This document shows, one piece after another, positions 35,609-42,999 of a stretch of DNA of 43,829 nt; position 1 is the stretch's first letter, and the number at the start of each line of letters is the position of its first letter. The stretch comes from Streptomyces spororaveus (GTDB lineage Bacteria; Actinomycetota; Actinomycetes; Streptomycetales; Streptomycetaceae). A program made the position numbers and the translations under genes. Under the pieces are notes generated by a model. It was given only the letters and a program-made list of their open reading frames with translations. It ran no database searches and was not told where the DNA came from. The stretch spans positions 1 through 43,829 of the forward strand of contig NZ_BNED01000001.1 of assembly GCF_016755875.1 (NCBI RefSeq), in the 5' to 3' direction.

Positions 35609-35951
35609 GGCCGTCCCTCACTTCCACGTGCTGCTCCCCGCGGGCGGACAGGACGCGGCCGGCGCCGTCAATCCGTTCGTACCGGCCGCTGCGGGTGAGG
35701 TGGTCCAGGATCGCCTGGAGCTGGGGCGGGCCGAGGATGAAGCTGCCGGGTGAGAGGTAGTCGTAGACGTTCACCGGCTCGGTGCGGCCGTCGCTCGTGG
35801 TGCCGGTGAGCGAGATGATCGTAAAGGTGGCCCGGCAGAACATCTTCCAGCGAAACCAGCGGCCGCGCGCCGGGGTGAAGCCGGTGATCATCCACGCCAC
35901 GAGGGCGAGGGCGAGCGTGGTCTGGACAGCGGACAGCGCCGATGGGTGCAT
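35595..35951 (-). CDS. Small membrane-associated partner protein
   Basis: The 118-residue protein has one N-terminal membrane helix (AVQTTLALALVAWMITGF), a basic segment (ARGRWFRWKMFCRA) and a soluble domain (PVNVYDYLSPGSFILGPPQL, HLTRSGRYERIDGAGRVL). It overlaps the HTTM-like gene downstream by 14 bases. HTTM-like proteins and short partners of this type often travel together, which suggests one membrane complex. There is no recognised catalytic motif. Confidence 0.65.
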   Translation of the reverse strand: MHPSALSAVQTTLALALVAWMITGFTPARGRWFRWKMFCRATFTIISLTGTTSDGRTEPVNVYDYLSPGSFILGPPQLQAILDHLTRSGRYERIDGAGRVLSARGEQHVEVRDGHVVL

Positions 35952-35989
35952 GGTGAGAGCCTCCGTGTCGGGAGGGTGAAAGTGGCGGC

Positions 35990-36012
35990 GGTCGGCCCCG
36001 TGAACGGGGCGT
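35990..36012. terminator. Weak hairpin between the dehydrogenase and membrane genes
   Basis: GCCCC and GGGGC flank GTGAAC in the 70-base gap after the dehydrogenase stop (36022). The stem is short; it may only attenuate transcription into the two membrane genes. Confidence 0.3.
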
Positions 36013-36021
36013 CCGCGGGGG

Positions 36022-37032
36022 TCAGCGCTCGGGCTTGGGGGGCCGCTGCATCAGCGCGGCCGCGGCCTGGTCGAGGGTGACCTTCTCGTGCAGCAGGTCG
36101 GAGATCACTTCCGTGATCGGCATCTCGACCCGGTGGGCGTGTGCGAGGGCGAGGATCGCCTCGGCGCTCTTGACGCCCTCGGTGGTCTGCTTCGTCGCGG
36201 TGGTGGCCTGCTCGATGCTCAGGCCCTGGCCGAGGTGGGTGCCGAAGGTGCGGTTGCGGGAGAGTGGGGAGGAGCAGGTCGCCACGAGGTCCCCCAGACC
36301 GGCAAGGCCGGCCAGGGTCGCCGGGTGGGCTCCCATGGCCACGGCCAGCCGGGTGGTCTCCGCCAGGCCGCGGGTGATGAGCATGGCTTGCGCGTTGTGG
36401 CCCATTCCCATGCCGGAGGCGATGCCGACCGCGAGGGCGATCACGTTCTTCACGGCGCCGCCGAGCTCGCAGCCGGTCACGTCGGTGCTGGTGTAGGGCC
36501 GGAAGTACGAGGTGTGGCAGGCCTGTTGGACGCGGTGGGTGGCGTCCTGGTCGGGGCAGGCGATGGTCGCGGCTGCGGGTTGGCCGTTCATGATCTCGCG
36601 GGCCAGGTTCGGGCCGGACAGCACCGCGACCCGCTCGGCGCCGATGCCGGTCACTTCGGTGATGACCTGGCTGGCCCGCAGCCCGCTGCCGACCTCGATG
36701 CCCTTCATCAGCGACACGATCACGGTGTCTGTACCGATGTGTGGGGCCCAGGCCGCCAGGCTCGCCCGCAGGGACTGCGCGGGGATGGACAGCACGAGGA
36801 AGTCGGCACCGTCAAGGGCTGCGGCCGGGTCGGTGGTGGCCGTCAGGTTGTGCGGCAGCTCGATGTCCGGGAAGTAGCCGGGGTTGCGGCGGGTCGTGGT
36901 GATCGCGTCGGCGATCTCGCTGCGCCGCGCGTGCATGACCACGCTCGTGCCGGCGTCCGCCATGATCTTGCCCACCGCGGTGCCCCAGGATCCGGCCGAG
37001 AACACCGCCGCACGGACGCGGTTCTGGGTCAC
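36022..37032 (-). CDS. Glycerol-3-phosphate dehydrogenase homologue
   Basis: The 336-residue protein aligns throughout with GpsA, which interconverts dihydroxyacetone phosphate and sn-glycerol-3-phosphate with NAD(P)H. It has SAGSWGTAVGK near the N terminus, VSLMKGIEVGSG, LSGPNLAREIMNGQPAA, the helical domain ELGGAVKNVIALAVGIASGM with the catalytic-type Lys, and ITRGLAE. The usual first Gly of the GxGxxG nucleotide loop is Ser here (FSAGSWG instead of GAGSWG). The ATG overlaps the methyltransferase stop (ATGA at 37029-37032). In this setting it is likely a cluster enzyme acting on a phosphorylated or hydroxylated intermediate rather than a lipid-metabolism enzyme; that is inference. Confidence 0.88.
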   Translation of the reverse strand: MTQNRVRAAVFSAGSWGTAVGKIMADAGTSVVMHARRSEIADAITTTRRNPGYFPDIELPHNLTATTDPAAALDGADFLVLSIPAQSLRASLAAWAPHIGTDTVIVSLMKGIEVGSGLRASQVITEVTGIGAERVAVLSGPNLAREIMNGQPAAATIACPDQDATHRVQQACHTSYFRPYTSTDVTGCELGGAVKNVIALAVGIASGMGMGHNAQAMLITRGLAETTRLAVAMGAHPATLAGLAGLGDLVATCSSPLSRNRTFGTHLGQGLSIEQATTATKQTTEGVKSAEAILALAHAHRVEMPITEVISDLLHEKVTLDQAAAALMQRPPKPER

Positions 37033-37916
37033 TGCGGGGTCCTCTCGATGGACGCGGGCCTGCCGGGCGGGTGGCTGAGCTCGGCCATCCTAGCGGCCGT
37101 TTCCGGGCTGTCCGGGGTGCGAGGAAGGCGCCGCAGGGTCAGTAGGACCGCCCGCCGTCTGGGCAGGGTGGGAAGCACCTGGTGCGCCTCGTGGAGCATC
37201 GCCTCGGCGGCCGCCTGGCCCAGCTCGCGCCGCAGATCGTCGCCGTGGGCGATCCACAGCCGGTAGAGCCGCTCCCACACCGCGGGTTCCTGGGGCCTCT
37301 CATCCAGGTGCTCCTGGGCCAGCCCGGCGGCTGCCACCTGCTGGTGCCATGCCGGTTCCGCACCGCGCCGCAGCGCCCGGGTGACGAGCAGGCGGCCGCC
37401 GGGGGTCAGGGCGCGGCCGAGTTCGCGTAGCGCCGCCCCTCGGTCGGCCGCGCGGCCGAGGGCGTCCACGCACACGATGCCGTGGGCGTGAGCGGTGGGC
37501 AGGCCGGTGTTCTCCAGCTCGGCGACGCGGAAGACCGCGCGATCGGCCCTGGCGGCGAGGAAGTGGGAGCGACGGGCGGCGGCTTGGGCGACGGCGACGG
37601 GTGAGAGGTCGAAGCCGTCCAGGCGGACGGCGAGAGCACGTGCCAGCCACAGACCGATACCGCCGGTGCCGCATCCGGCGTCCACGAGGAGCTGGCCGGG
37701 GCTCATGCGCAGGCGGGCGGCCATCAGCCCCAGCAGGGGCCAGTCGCAGGAGCTGGAGGCCGCAACCTCGGCCGGGTAGTCCTCGCCCATCGCCTCGGCG
37801 TACAGGCGGGCAACGAGATCGGTGCGGGCCCGAGCAGCATGGAAGGCGTCGTACTGCGACGAGCGCGTCGTACCGGGCGCGAGCGGCGCCACAGCCGTGG
37901 CGTGTTCGGTGTTCAC
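37029..37916 (-). CDS. SAM-dependent methyltransferase
   Basis: This encodes 295 residues from a GTG that overlaps the YcaO stop codon (GTGA at 37913-37916). Class I Rossmann methyltransferase: motif I LLVDAGCGTGGIGLWLA, acidic residue DGFDLSPVAV and post-motif strand HGIVCVDALG. Methyl acceptor unknown; with YcaO and TfuA upstream, peptide O-, N- or S-methylation is the natural guess. Its stop overlaps the dehydrogenase start. Confidence 0.85.
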   Translation of the reverse strand: MNTEHATAVAPLAPGTTRSSQYDAFHAARARTDLVARLYAEAMGEDYPAEVAASSSCDWPLLGLMAARLRMSPGQLLVDAGCGTGGIGLWLARALAVRLDGFDLSPVAVAQAAARRSHFLAARADRAVFRVAELENTGLPTAHAHGIVCVDALGRAADRGAALRELGRALTPGGRLLVTRALRRGAEPAWHQQVAAAGLAQEHLDERPQEPAVWERLYRLWIAHGDDLRRELGQAAAEAMLHEAHQVLPTLPRRRAVLLTLRRLPRTPDSPETAARMAELSHPPGRPASIERTPQ

Positions 37917-39061
37917 CGGGGCATCAACCTTCCGATCCGTGAGCGGGTGCCTGGGCAGATCACCTGCACGGCGTGAACGAGACCGCCGGTGGCCGACAGG
38001 TCGAGGACCACCGGTTCGTGCCCGGTGACGTGAGCTATCCGGCGGGCCACGGCTCTGGCCTGCTCGGTGAAAGTGCCGCCGACTGGGGCGAATCGGGCCG
38101 CCGCCTGCGGCCACGGCGCAAGCCCTGCGCTTGGTGCCGGGCGGAAGGCGATGGCGTCGAAGCTGCCCGGGTCGGAGGGGAGGTCGTCCCGGGTCCCCGC
38201 GATCGCGGCGAGGCGCGACTGCGCCGCCTCAGTCACCGCCCGCGTGAACGCGATCGCCGGGCTGCCGTGGCAGCCACCGCCGGCGAAGACGACCGGGTAG
38301 TCCTCCGACCACAGGTACGCCAGACACACCGGCAACCCGTACGGACCGTCCACCAGCGAGATCTCCAACGACATGCCCGCAGCCGCCAGCCGCCCGATCA
38401 CCTCCCGGCCGTGCGGGTCCTCAACCGTCCCGGGCGCGATCAGGGTGCGCTGGCGCCCGCCCACCTGCCCGTCCCGGTACAGCACGTCGCGCTCCACCAC
38501 CTCGAACAAGGCGTGCAGCAGTGCCTCGTCCCGGGTATTGCCGCACGCGAGTCCGGTGCTGGTGGCGCGCCACACATCCGGGGTCCACGCGGGCCGCTGC
38601 GCCCGGCGACGGACCAGGTCGACCGGCAGCAGAACCGTCGTCCCGCTCACCACAGCGGTGCCGGCTGCCCAATCCCATCGCATCCGGGTCAGGGCACGTT
38701 CGGGGTACGGGGCAGTCTGGGGGAGCGCGGCCAGCGGGCAGCCGGGGGCGACTTCGGCGGCCGGGCCGTAGGCGATGACTGGCAGCGGCTGCTCGACGTG
38801 CCACAGCTCGATCGCTTCCATGACGGCCGACAGCTTCGCCAGCAGAGGCGTGGCGCCCTTGCCCTGCGCGGTGGTCAAGGTCCGCGATGCCGGGCGGATC
38901 GTGGTGAAGACCGGAAGGCCGATGCAGTCCAGGCCGGTCAGGTCCGCGACCCGGGTAATGCCGAACTCGGGCAGGTGCCCGGCCACAGCGGCCCAGGTCT
39001 TCTCGGGCATCCGGGCCCGCACCGTGCCGGGCAGCGCCAGCGTTTCCTCAACGTACGACAC
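37913..39061 (-). CDS. YcaO-domain protein (thioamidation type)
   Basis: This encodes 382 residues from GTG 39061, which lies inside the end of the TfuA gene (14-base overlap). YcaO proteins activate a peptide amide oxygen with ATP. The ATP/Mg region is visible as AKLSAVMEAIELWHVE, TRDEALLHALFEVVERDVL and the later EAAQSRLAAIAGTRDD. The C terminus (GTRSRIGRLMPR) lacks the PxPxP ending found in azoline-forming YcaOs, and no cyclodehydratase partner (E1-like or ocin-ThiF) is present. With TfuA next to it the expected product is a peptide thioamide. Confidence 0.93.
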   Translation of the reverse strand: MSYVEETLALPGTVRARMPEKTWAAVAGHLPEFGITRVADLTGLDCIGLPVFTTIRPASRTLTTAQGKGATPLLAKLSAVMEAIELWHVEQPLPVIAYGPAAEVAPGCPLAALPQTAPYPERALTRMRWDWAAGTAVVSGTTVLLPVDLVRRRAQRPAWTPDVWRATSTGLACGNTRDEALLHALFEVVERDVLYRDGQVGGRQRTLIAPGTVEDPHGREVIGRLAAAGMSLEISLVDGPYGLPVCLAYLWSEDYPVVFAGGGCHGSPAIAFTRAVTEAAQSRLAAIAGTRDDLPSDPGSFDAIAFRPAPSAGLAPWPQAAARFAPVGGTFTEQARAVARRIAHVTGHEPVVLDLSATGGLVHAVQVICPGTRSRIGRLMPR

Positions 39062-40295
39062 CGGCCGCCTCCCTTCTCGTGGTCTCCTCCAGGAATCCGG
39101 GCACCAGCCGTTTGGCTGCCTCCACGGCACGCGCCCCGCACACCAGCCCCCGCGCGGACGCCTCCACGTCGAACTCGCGCTCCAGGCAGCGCCACACCCG
39201 CAGCAACAGGGCGCGTGCGGCTTCCTCGCGCACCGCTGCTGCCGAGAACCCCGGGCGCTCGCGCCGATACCGGGCGAGGGCATCGGCATAGCAGGCGACG
39301 GCCTGGCGGTCGTGTACGGTCTCGCCGGCCAGGAGCACCGCCGTGGTCCGTTCGTTGCGCAGGTCGACTTGCGGATGGAAGACGCGGTCGGCCGGGAGAT
39401 CCCCGTCCGAGACCCGGGCAAGCCGTTCGGGCAGAGTTAGCCCCGGCCCGCCGTCGGCGGGATGCTGTGAGAGGTGTTCGAGGTAGGCCGTCCACTTCTC
39501 GCGGAACGTGGGGTCGAAGACCTGCTGGTAGACCAGGCGGTCCTCGGTGGACAGCGCGGTCCCGTCCAGGCGTTCGCGGGCGAAGGCGTTGGACCAGCGC
39601 CGGAAGTAGGCCGTCTCCCACACCGGCGCGGGGCCGGAGCCCGAACCGGTCGTCGGGCCGGAGCCGAGCGCGGTCCGTACGGCGGCGAGCGCGTCAACAC
39701 GCTTGAGGTCACCGAAGTACCGGTCCTGCTCCCGCTGCCTGGCCAGCCAGTCGACCAACGCGCTCTCGCCCTCGCGCTGGCACACCGCCCGTACGGCGGC
39801 CCACGTGCGCTGGGGGTAGTAGATCGCGCGCAGCGCCGCGAGGAGCGTGGTAGCCCGCTCGGCATCGATGACCCCGGCGGATTTGGCGAGCGCCAGGACG
39901 TGCCGCACGTTGACCAGCGGCCACGTCAGCGCCGTCGACGTCCCGTCCGGGGCCTGCCCGACCGCCACCTCGTCATCGCCGTCGATGTCCCCGCGGACGT
40001 AGGCGGCGTAGACACTGCCGACGCCGAGCATCCCGTACGGCGCGAGCTCGGCCGCCCGCAGCGCACCGATGCTCGCGGCACCGATCACCCGGACTCCCCG
40101 GCCCATCGCCTCGAGGATCTCCTTGTGCCGCAGCGCCGGCGCCTGGTGATACACCCCGTCGATGATCAGCGCCGTGTCGCCTGCGCGAATCGCGCTGTCG
40201 AACAGGTCGCCGTGCCGGACAGGCGGCCACGGCCGTACGCCGGGTAGGGCAAGCTCGGACCGTGGCAGGGTCGGCCCGACGAACACGTGAATCAC
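39048..40295 (-). CDS. TfuA-like protein
   Basis: This encodes 415 residues from GTG 40295, with GGAGG five bases upstream. The N terminus IHVFVGPTLPRSE and the core VRVIGAASIGALRAAELAPY are the TfuA signature; the C-terminal half (~190-415) is a larger helical region (ARERLDGTALSTEDRLVYQQ) specific to long TfuA forms. TfuA partners YcaO in thioamide formation on thioamitides and on methyl-coenzyme M reductase, probably helping sulfur delivery. It is preceded by a strong hairpin and the 37-residue peptide gene, and translationally coupled to YcaO. Confidence 0.9.
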   Translation of the reverse strand: MIHVFVGPTLPRSELALPGVRPWPPVRHGDLFDSAIRAGDTALIIDGVYHQAPALRHKEILEAMGRGVRVIGAASIGALRAAELAPYGMLGVGSVYAAYVRGDIDGDDEVAVGQAPDGTSTALTWPLVNVRHVLALAKSAGVIDAERATTLLAALRAIYYPQRTWAAVRAVCQREGESALVDWLARQREQDRYFGDLKRVDALAAVRTALGSGPTTGSGSGPAPVWETAYFRRWSNAFARERLDGTALSTEDRLVYQQVFDPTFREKWTAYLEHLSQHPADGGPGLTLPERLARVSDGDLPADRVFHPQVDLRNERTTAVLLAGETVHDRQAVACYADALARYRRERPGFSAAAVREEAARALLLRVWRCLEREFDVEASARGLVCGARAVEAAKRLVPGFLEETTRREAAGVVR

Positions 40296-40325
40296 TGCAA
40301 CCTCCAGACGGGTCAAAGAGCGAGG

Positions 40326-40369
40326 GGCGCCCCTCCCCGGGCCCCAACGGGGCCGAGGGGAGGGGCGCC
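40326..40369 (-). terminator. Long hairpin between peptide gene and TfuA (attenuator)
   Basis: GGCGCCCCTCCCC (40326-40338) pairs perfectly with GGGGAGGGGCGCC (40357-40369), with an inner 6-bp stem (GGCCCC/GGGGCC) and loop AAC. Placed between a short peptide gene and its enzyme genes, it fits a partial terminator that keeps peptide mRNA in excess over enzyme mRNA. Confidence 0.7.
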
Positions 40370-40393
40370 AGGTCAGGACGCGGGAGAGGAGAC

Positions 40394-40507
40394 CTACTCC
40401 TCGTCCTCGACGTCGACGGCAATCACCACGGGGCCGGTGATCTCCTCGATGTGCTGCGCGGGCGCCGGGATGCTGGCTGCGGCGATACCGGACTTGGACT
40501 TCTCCAT
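40394..40507 (-). CDS. Candidate RiPP precursor peptide (37 residues)
   Basis: ATG at 40507 is preceded by GGAAGGAAGAG and the frame ends with TAG at 40394-40396. The peptide opens MEKSKSGIAAASIPAPAQHI, then EEITGPVVIAVDV and an acidic EDEE end. It is the first small gene upstream of TfuA on the same strand, separated from it by a hairpin, which is the usual place for a precursor. There is no Cys and only three Ser and one Thr, so lanthionine or azole chemistry is unlikely; backbone thioamides need no side-chain nucleophile. The VVIAV stretch next to Gly-Pro or the Ala-rich SGIAAAS part could be the modified core; which part is leader is not clear. Confidence 0.7.
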   Translation of the reverse strand: MEKSKSGIAAASIPAPAQHIEEITGPVVIAVDVEDEE

Positions 40508-40602
40508 TGGGCTCTTCCTTCCTTGCCGATTCCGGCACGGGCCCACTGCCCGAACCGTGTGGTGCCGCGGACCGCACGGGTTCTCCCCCGGCGGCCCGCT
40601 TG

Positions 40603-40623
40603 CCCGCCCCTGGCCGGGGCGGG
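40603..40623. terminator. Hairpin upstream of the peptide gene
   Basis: CCCGCCCC (40603-40610) and GGGGCGGG (40616-40623) form an 8-bp stem with loop TGGCC, just past the stop at 40635 of the preceding minus-strand gene. It suggests that the peptide gene has its own promoter in 40508-40602. Confidence 0.5.
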
Positions 40624-40634
40624 AGCTGTGGAGT

Positions 40635-41093
40635 TCAGCCGCCGGTGAGGGGGCGAACCTCGTGTGCTTGTGCTCCGGACCGTGACCGTGGGGACAGGCC
40701 GCTTACGGGGTGCTCTGCCTCCAGCCGATCCAGTGCGCCGTACAGGGCCTGGAGGAGGCGGGCGCGGTTTTGCGCGTGGGCGAGGTCACCGCACGGGGAT
40801 GCCGCCGCCGGCGACAGGCGACGGTTCGCCTCGCCCAAGGAGTAGGTGAGGAGCTGGCGAAGTTCGCAGTCGTCCGGCAGCCGCCCGATCCGGTCCGCGA
40901 GTTCGTCACGCAGCAGCCGCGCGTGCCCGGTCAGCTCCAGCACGGCGAGCGCGGTATCCGCCACCGGCGGCACCGTTTCCGGCGTCCAGGCCAGGACGGA
41001 CGCGGCCAGCCGGAAGTGCGGTTCGCGGTCGAGCGGCAGCTCGTGCCCGAGTCGCCCGTCGGGATCGTGTACGACGCTGTGGAAGCCGCTCAT
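40635..41093 (-). CDS. Hypothetical protein of the cluster
   Basis: This encodes 152 residues from ATG 41093, overlapping the previous stop (ATGA). Soluble and helical: FHSVVHDPDGRLGHELPLDR, ALAVLELTGHARLLRDELAD, ELRQLLTYSLGEANRRLSPA, RARLLQALYGALDRLEAEHP. The start HSVVHDPDG and the helical body recall small Streptomyces proteins of unknown function that accompany regulator genes. Coupled to the 139-residue gene; separated from the peptide gene by a hairpin. Confidence 0.6.
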   Translation of the reverse strand: MSGFHSVVHDPDGRLGHELPLDREPHFRLAASVLAWTPETVPPVADTALAVLELTGHARLLRDELADRIGRLPDDCELRQLLTYSLGEANRRLSPAAASPCGDLAHAQNRARLLQALYGALDRLEAEHPVSGLSPRSRSGAQAHEVRPLTGG

Positions 41094-41509
41094 GGGTGTG
41101 TCACTTCCTTTGGAGAGACTCCGACGGACAGTTCGGTGGGATCGGTGGCCACAACGAAGAGGCCGTGCCTCAGCAGCCACGTCCACTCGCGGTTCCAGTC
41201 AGCCCACCGGTAGCCGATGTGGGCGAAGCACGGCACGACGAGCCCGGTGACCGCCTGGGCCTGAACCGTGCGCCGCACCCGCAGCCACCCCGACCGGTTC
41301 AGGTCCGCGCCGAGCGGGCCGACGTCCACCGCCGCGCAGCCGGCCGGAACGTGCCAACCCTGTCCGGCGGCGTAGGACCGCAGTTCGTCCAGTACCCGTA
41401 GGGAGTCGGCCTCGGACGGGACGACGGCGTACACCGCCACGGCGCCTATCGGTGCCGCCCCCACCCCGGACGGCACGAGGGCGCTGAGAGCGGCAAAGGT
41501 GTCCGGCAT
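41090..41509 (-). CDS. Resolvase-fold-like small protein
   Basis: This encodes 139 residues from ATG 41509, with GGGAGG as ribosome binding site. AVYAVVPSEADSLRVLDELR, YAAGQGWHV, the one-arginine GWLRVRRTVQAQAVTGLVVP and WTWLLRHGLFVVAT follow the strand/helix order of the serine-recombinase N-terminal domain, but the catalytic Ser and the Arg set are not evident and the DNA-binding part is missing. It may be a catalytically dead resolvase fold used for another role. It is the first gene of the minus-strand run, divergent from the HTH regulator. Confidence 0.55.
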   Translation of the reverse strand: MPDTFAALSALVPSGVGAAPIGAVAVYAVVPSEADSLRVLDELRSYAAGQGWHVPAGCAAVDVGPLGADLNRSGWLRVRRTVQAQAVTGLVVPCFAHIGYRWADWNREWTWLLRHGLFVVATDPTELSVGVSPKEVTHP

Positions 41510-41703
41510 GAGGGCCTCCCGAGGCTGGCGTTCGTGTCCCAGGTCCACGCAAGCAGCCGCCGTACGGCGGGTTCGACGCCGCGGCGATGCAAGAGCGATG
41601 TAATTGCCGCCCAGGCGGGGTGAAATGGGCCCGACTGGCGGGCATGTCCTGGGCGGGACCGGTACGGTCTCGGCATCCACCCGCCTGGATATGGAGATGG
41701 AGC
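41510..41703. promoter_or_regulatory. Divergent promoter region
   Basis: This 194-base gap separates the minus-strand cluster genes from the HTH regulator at 41704 and must hold promoters in both directions. I see no clear -35/-10 pair or symmetric operator. Confidence 0.4.
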
Positions 41704-42990
41704 ATGGCCGGCAGACGGCATCCCCCCAACGCCCAGCTGCGTTCCGTACGCGAGCTGGACTTGCAGATGTCCCGAAGCGAGTTCGCCAAGTTCGTCGTCG
41801 ACACCGGAGCGAGCATGGGGGAGAACGTCGGCTGCACCGCGCGGCTGGTCGCCGCCTGGGAGGACGGGGACGTGACCTTGCCCCGAGCCGTATACCGGCG
41901 GATCCTCACCCAGATCAGCGGCCGAGCGATGTCGGAACTGGGCTTCACCGCCACACCGGCCCCCGCCACCGCGACGACGAGCCACCTGTCGCAGGCCTCG
42001 GTGGACCGCCGCGATTTCCTGCTCGACGGCGCCGGTGCCGCCCTGGCGCTGCTTCCTCTGCCCGCGGAACGGACCGGCCGGATCGGGGCCGCCGACGTCC
42101 GCACGGTCTCGCGGACCGTCACCGCCATCTACGCCCACGACACCGAGCACGGATCGGCGCAGCTGCGCCGGTCCGCGTCCACCGCGATGCACACTGCCTA
42201 CCAGTGGTTACAAGACGGCAGCTACACCGAACGCACTGGGCGCCAGCTGCGCATCGCCACCGGCCATCTGTCGGTCGCGGCCGGATGGCTGTCCTTCGAC
42301 TCCGGCCGCCCCGCTGACGCGCGCAGCCTGTACGGCGAAGCCCTCGCCGCGGCCCGTATCGCTGACGACCTCGCCCTTGAAGGCCACGCGTTCGGGTGCC
42401 TGTCCCTGGTCGCCAAGGCATCCGGGCGCCCCCGTGAGGCCGTAGCCGCCGCCCAAGGCGCCCAGAGCGCGGTACGCACCTACGGATCCGCCCGCATGCT
42501 CGCCCTCATGGCCATGCGCGAAGCCGGAGGCTGGGCGCTCCTCGGCGATGCCGACGCCACCGACCGGGCCATCGTCCGCGCCCACCACCTCTACGCCCAA
42601 GGCCCCGCAGAAGCCGACCCCGACTGGCTCACCTTCTTCACCCCCGCCGAGCTCGCTGGCCTCGAAGCCCTGGCCCGTGCCGACCTCGACCAGCACGAGC
42701 GAGCCGCCGCCGGCGCCGAGCAGGCCGTACTTCTGCACGGCGACCAGTTCGCCCGCAACCGCGCCCTGTATCTGGGCGACGTCGCGATCCAGCATGCAGT
42801 GAGGTCCAGACCCGAGCCCGAAGCCGCCGCCGAAGCAGCCCACCGCGTCCTGAGCTACCTCCCCGACGTCCGCTCCGACCGGCTGCTCCGCCAGCTCCAC
42901 AACGTCGCCGGCGCCTTGCAACGGCACACCGCCGTCCCAGCCGTCGCCGACTGGCTCGACGCCTACCGCACCACCACGGCCAGCAGCTAG
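41704..42990 (+). CDS. HTH / TPR transcriptional regulator
   Basis: This encodes 428 residues from ATG 41704, with GGAGATGGAG upstream. The N terminus (LRSVRELDLQMSRSEFAKFV, TARLVAAWEDGDVTLPRAVY) is an XRE-type HTH as found in Streptomyces TPR regulators. A linker with RRDFLLDGAGAALALL follows, then about 270 residues of TPR-like helices (AAGWLSFDSGRPADARSLYG, LDQHERAAAGAEQAVLLHGD, LLRQLHNVAGALQRH). Such regulators often control the neighbouring biosynthetic genes, perhaps in response to a peptide bound in the TPR groove. The acetyltransferase gene begins nine bases after its stop. Confidence 0.8.
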   Translation: MAGRRHPPNAQLRSVRELDLQMSRSEFAKFVVDTGASMGENVGCTARLVAAWEDGDVTLPRAVYRRILTQISGRAMSELGFTATPAPATATTSHLSQASVDRRDFLLDGAGAALALLPLPAERTGRIGAADVRTVSRTVTAIYAHDTEHGSAQLRRSASTAMHTAYQWLQDGSYTERTGRQLRIATGHLSVAAGWLSFDSGRPADARSLYGEALAAARIADDLALEGHAFGCLSLVAKASGRPREAVAAAQGAQSAVRTYGSARMLALMAMREAGGWALLGDADATDRAIVRAHHLYAQGPAEADPDWLTFFTPAELAGLEALARADLDQHERAAAGAEQAVLLHGDQFARNRALYLGDVAIQHAVRSRPEPEAAAEAAHRVLSYLPDVRSDRLLRQLHNVAGALQRHTAVPAVADWLDAYRTTTASS

Positions 42991-42999
42991 GAGGACAAG

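Noticed and set aside
40296..40635. Searched for a second precursor or a Cys/Ser/Thr-rich core peptide
   Set aside because: Only the 37-codon frame at 40394-40507 has a start, a ribosome binding site and a sensible length; other frames are random-like.
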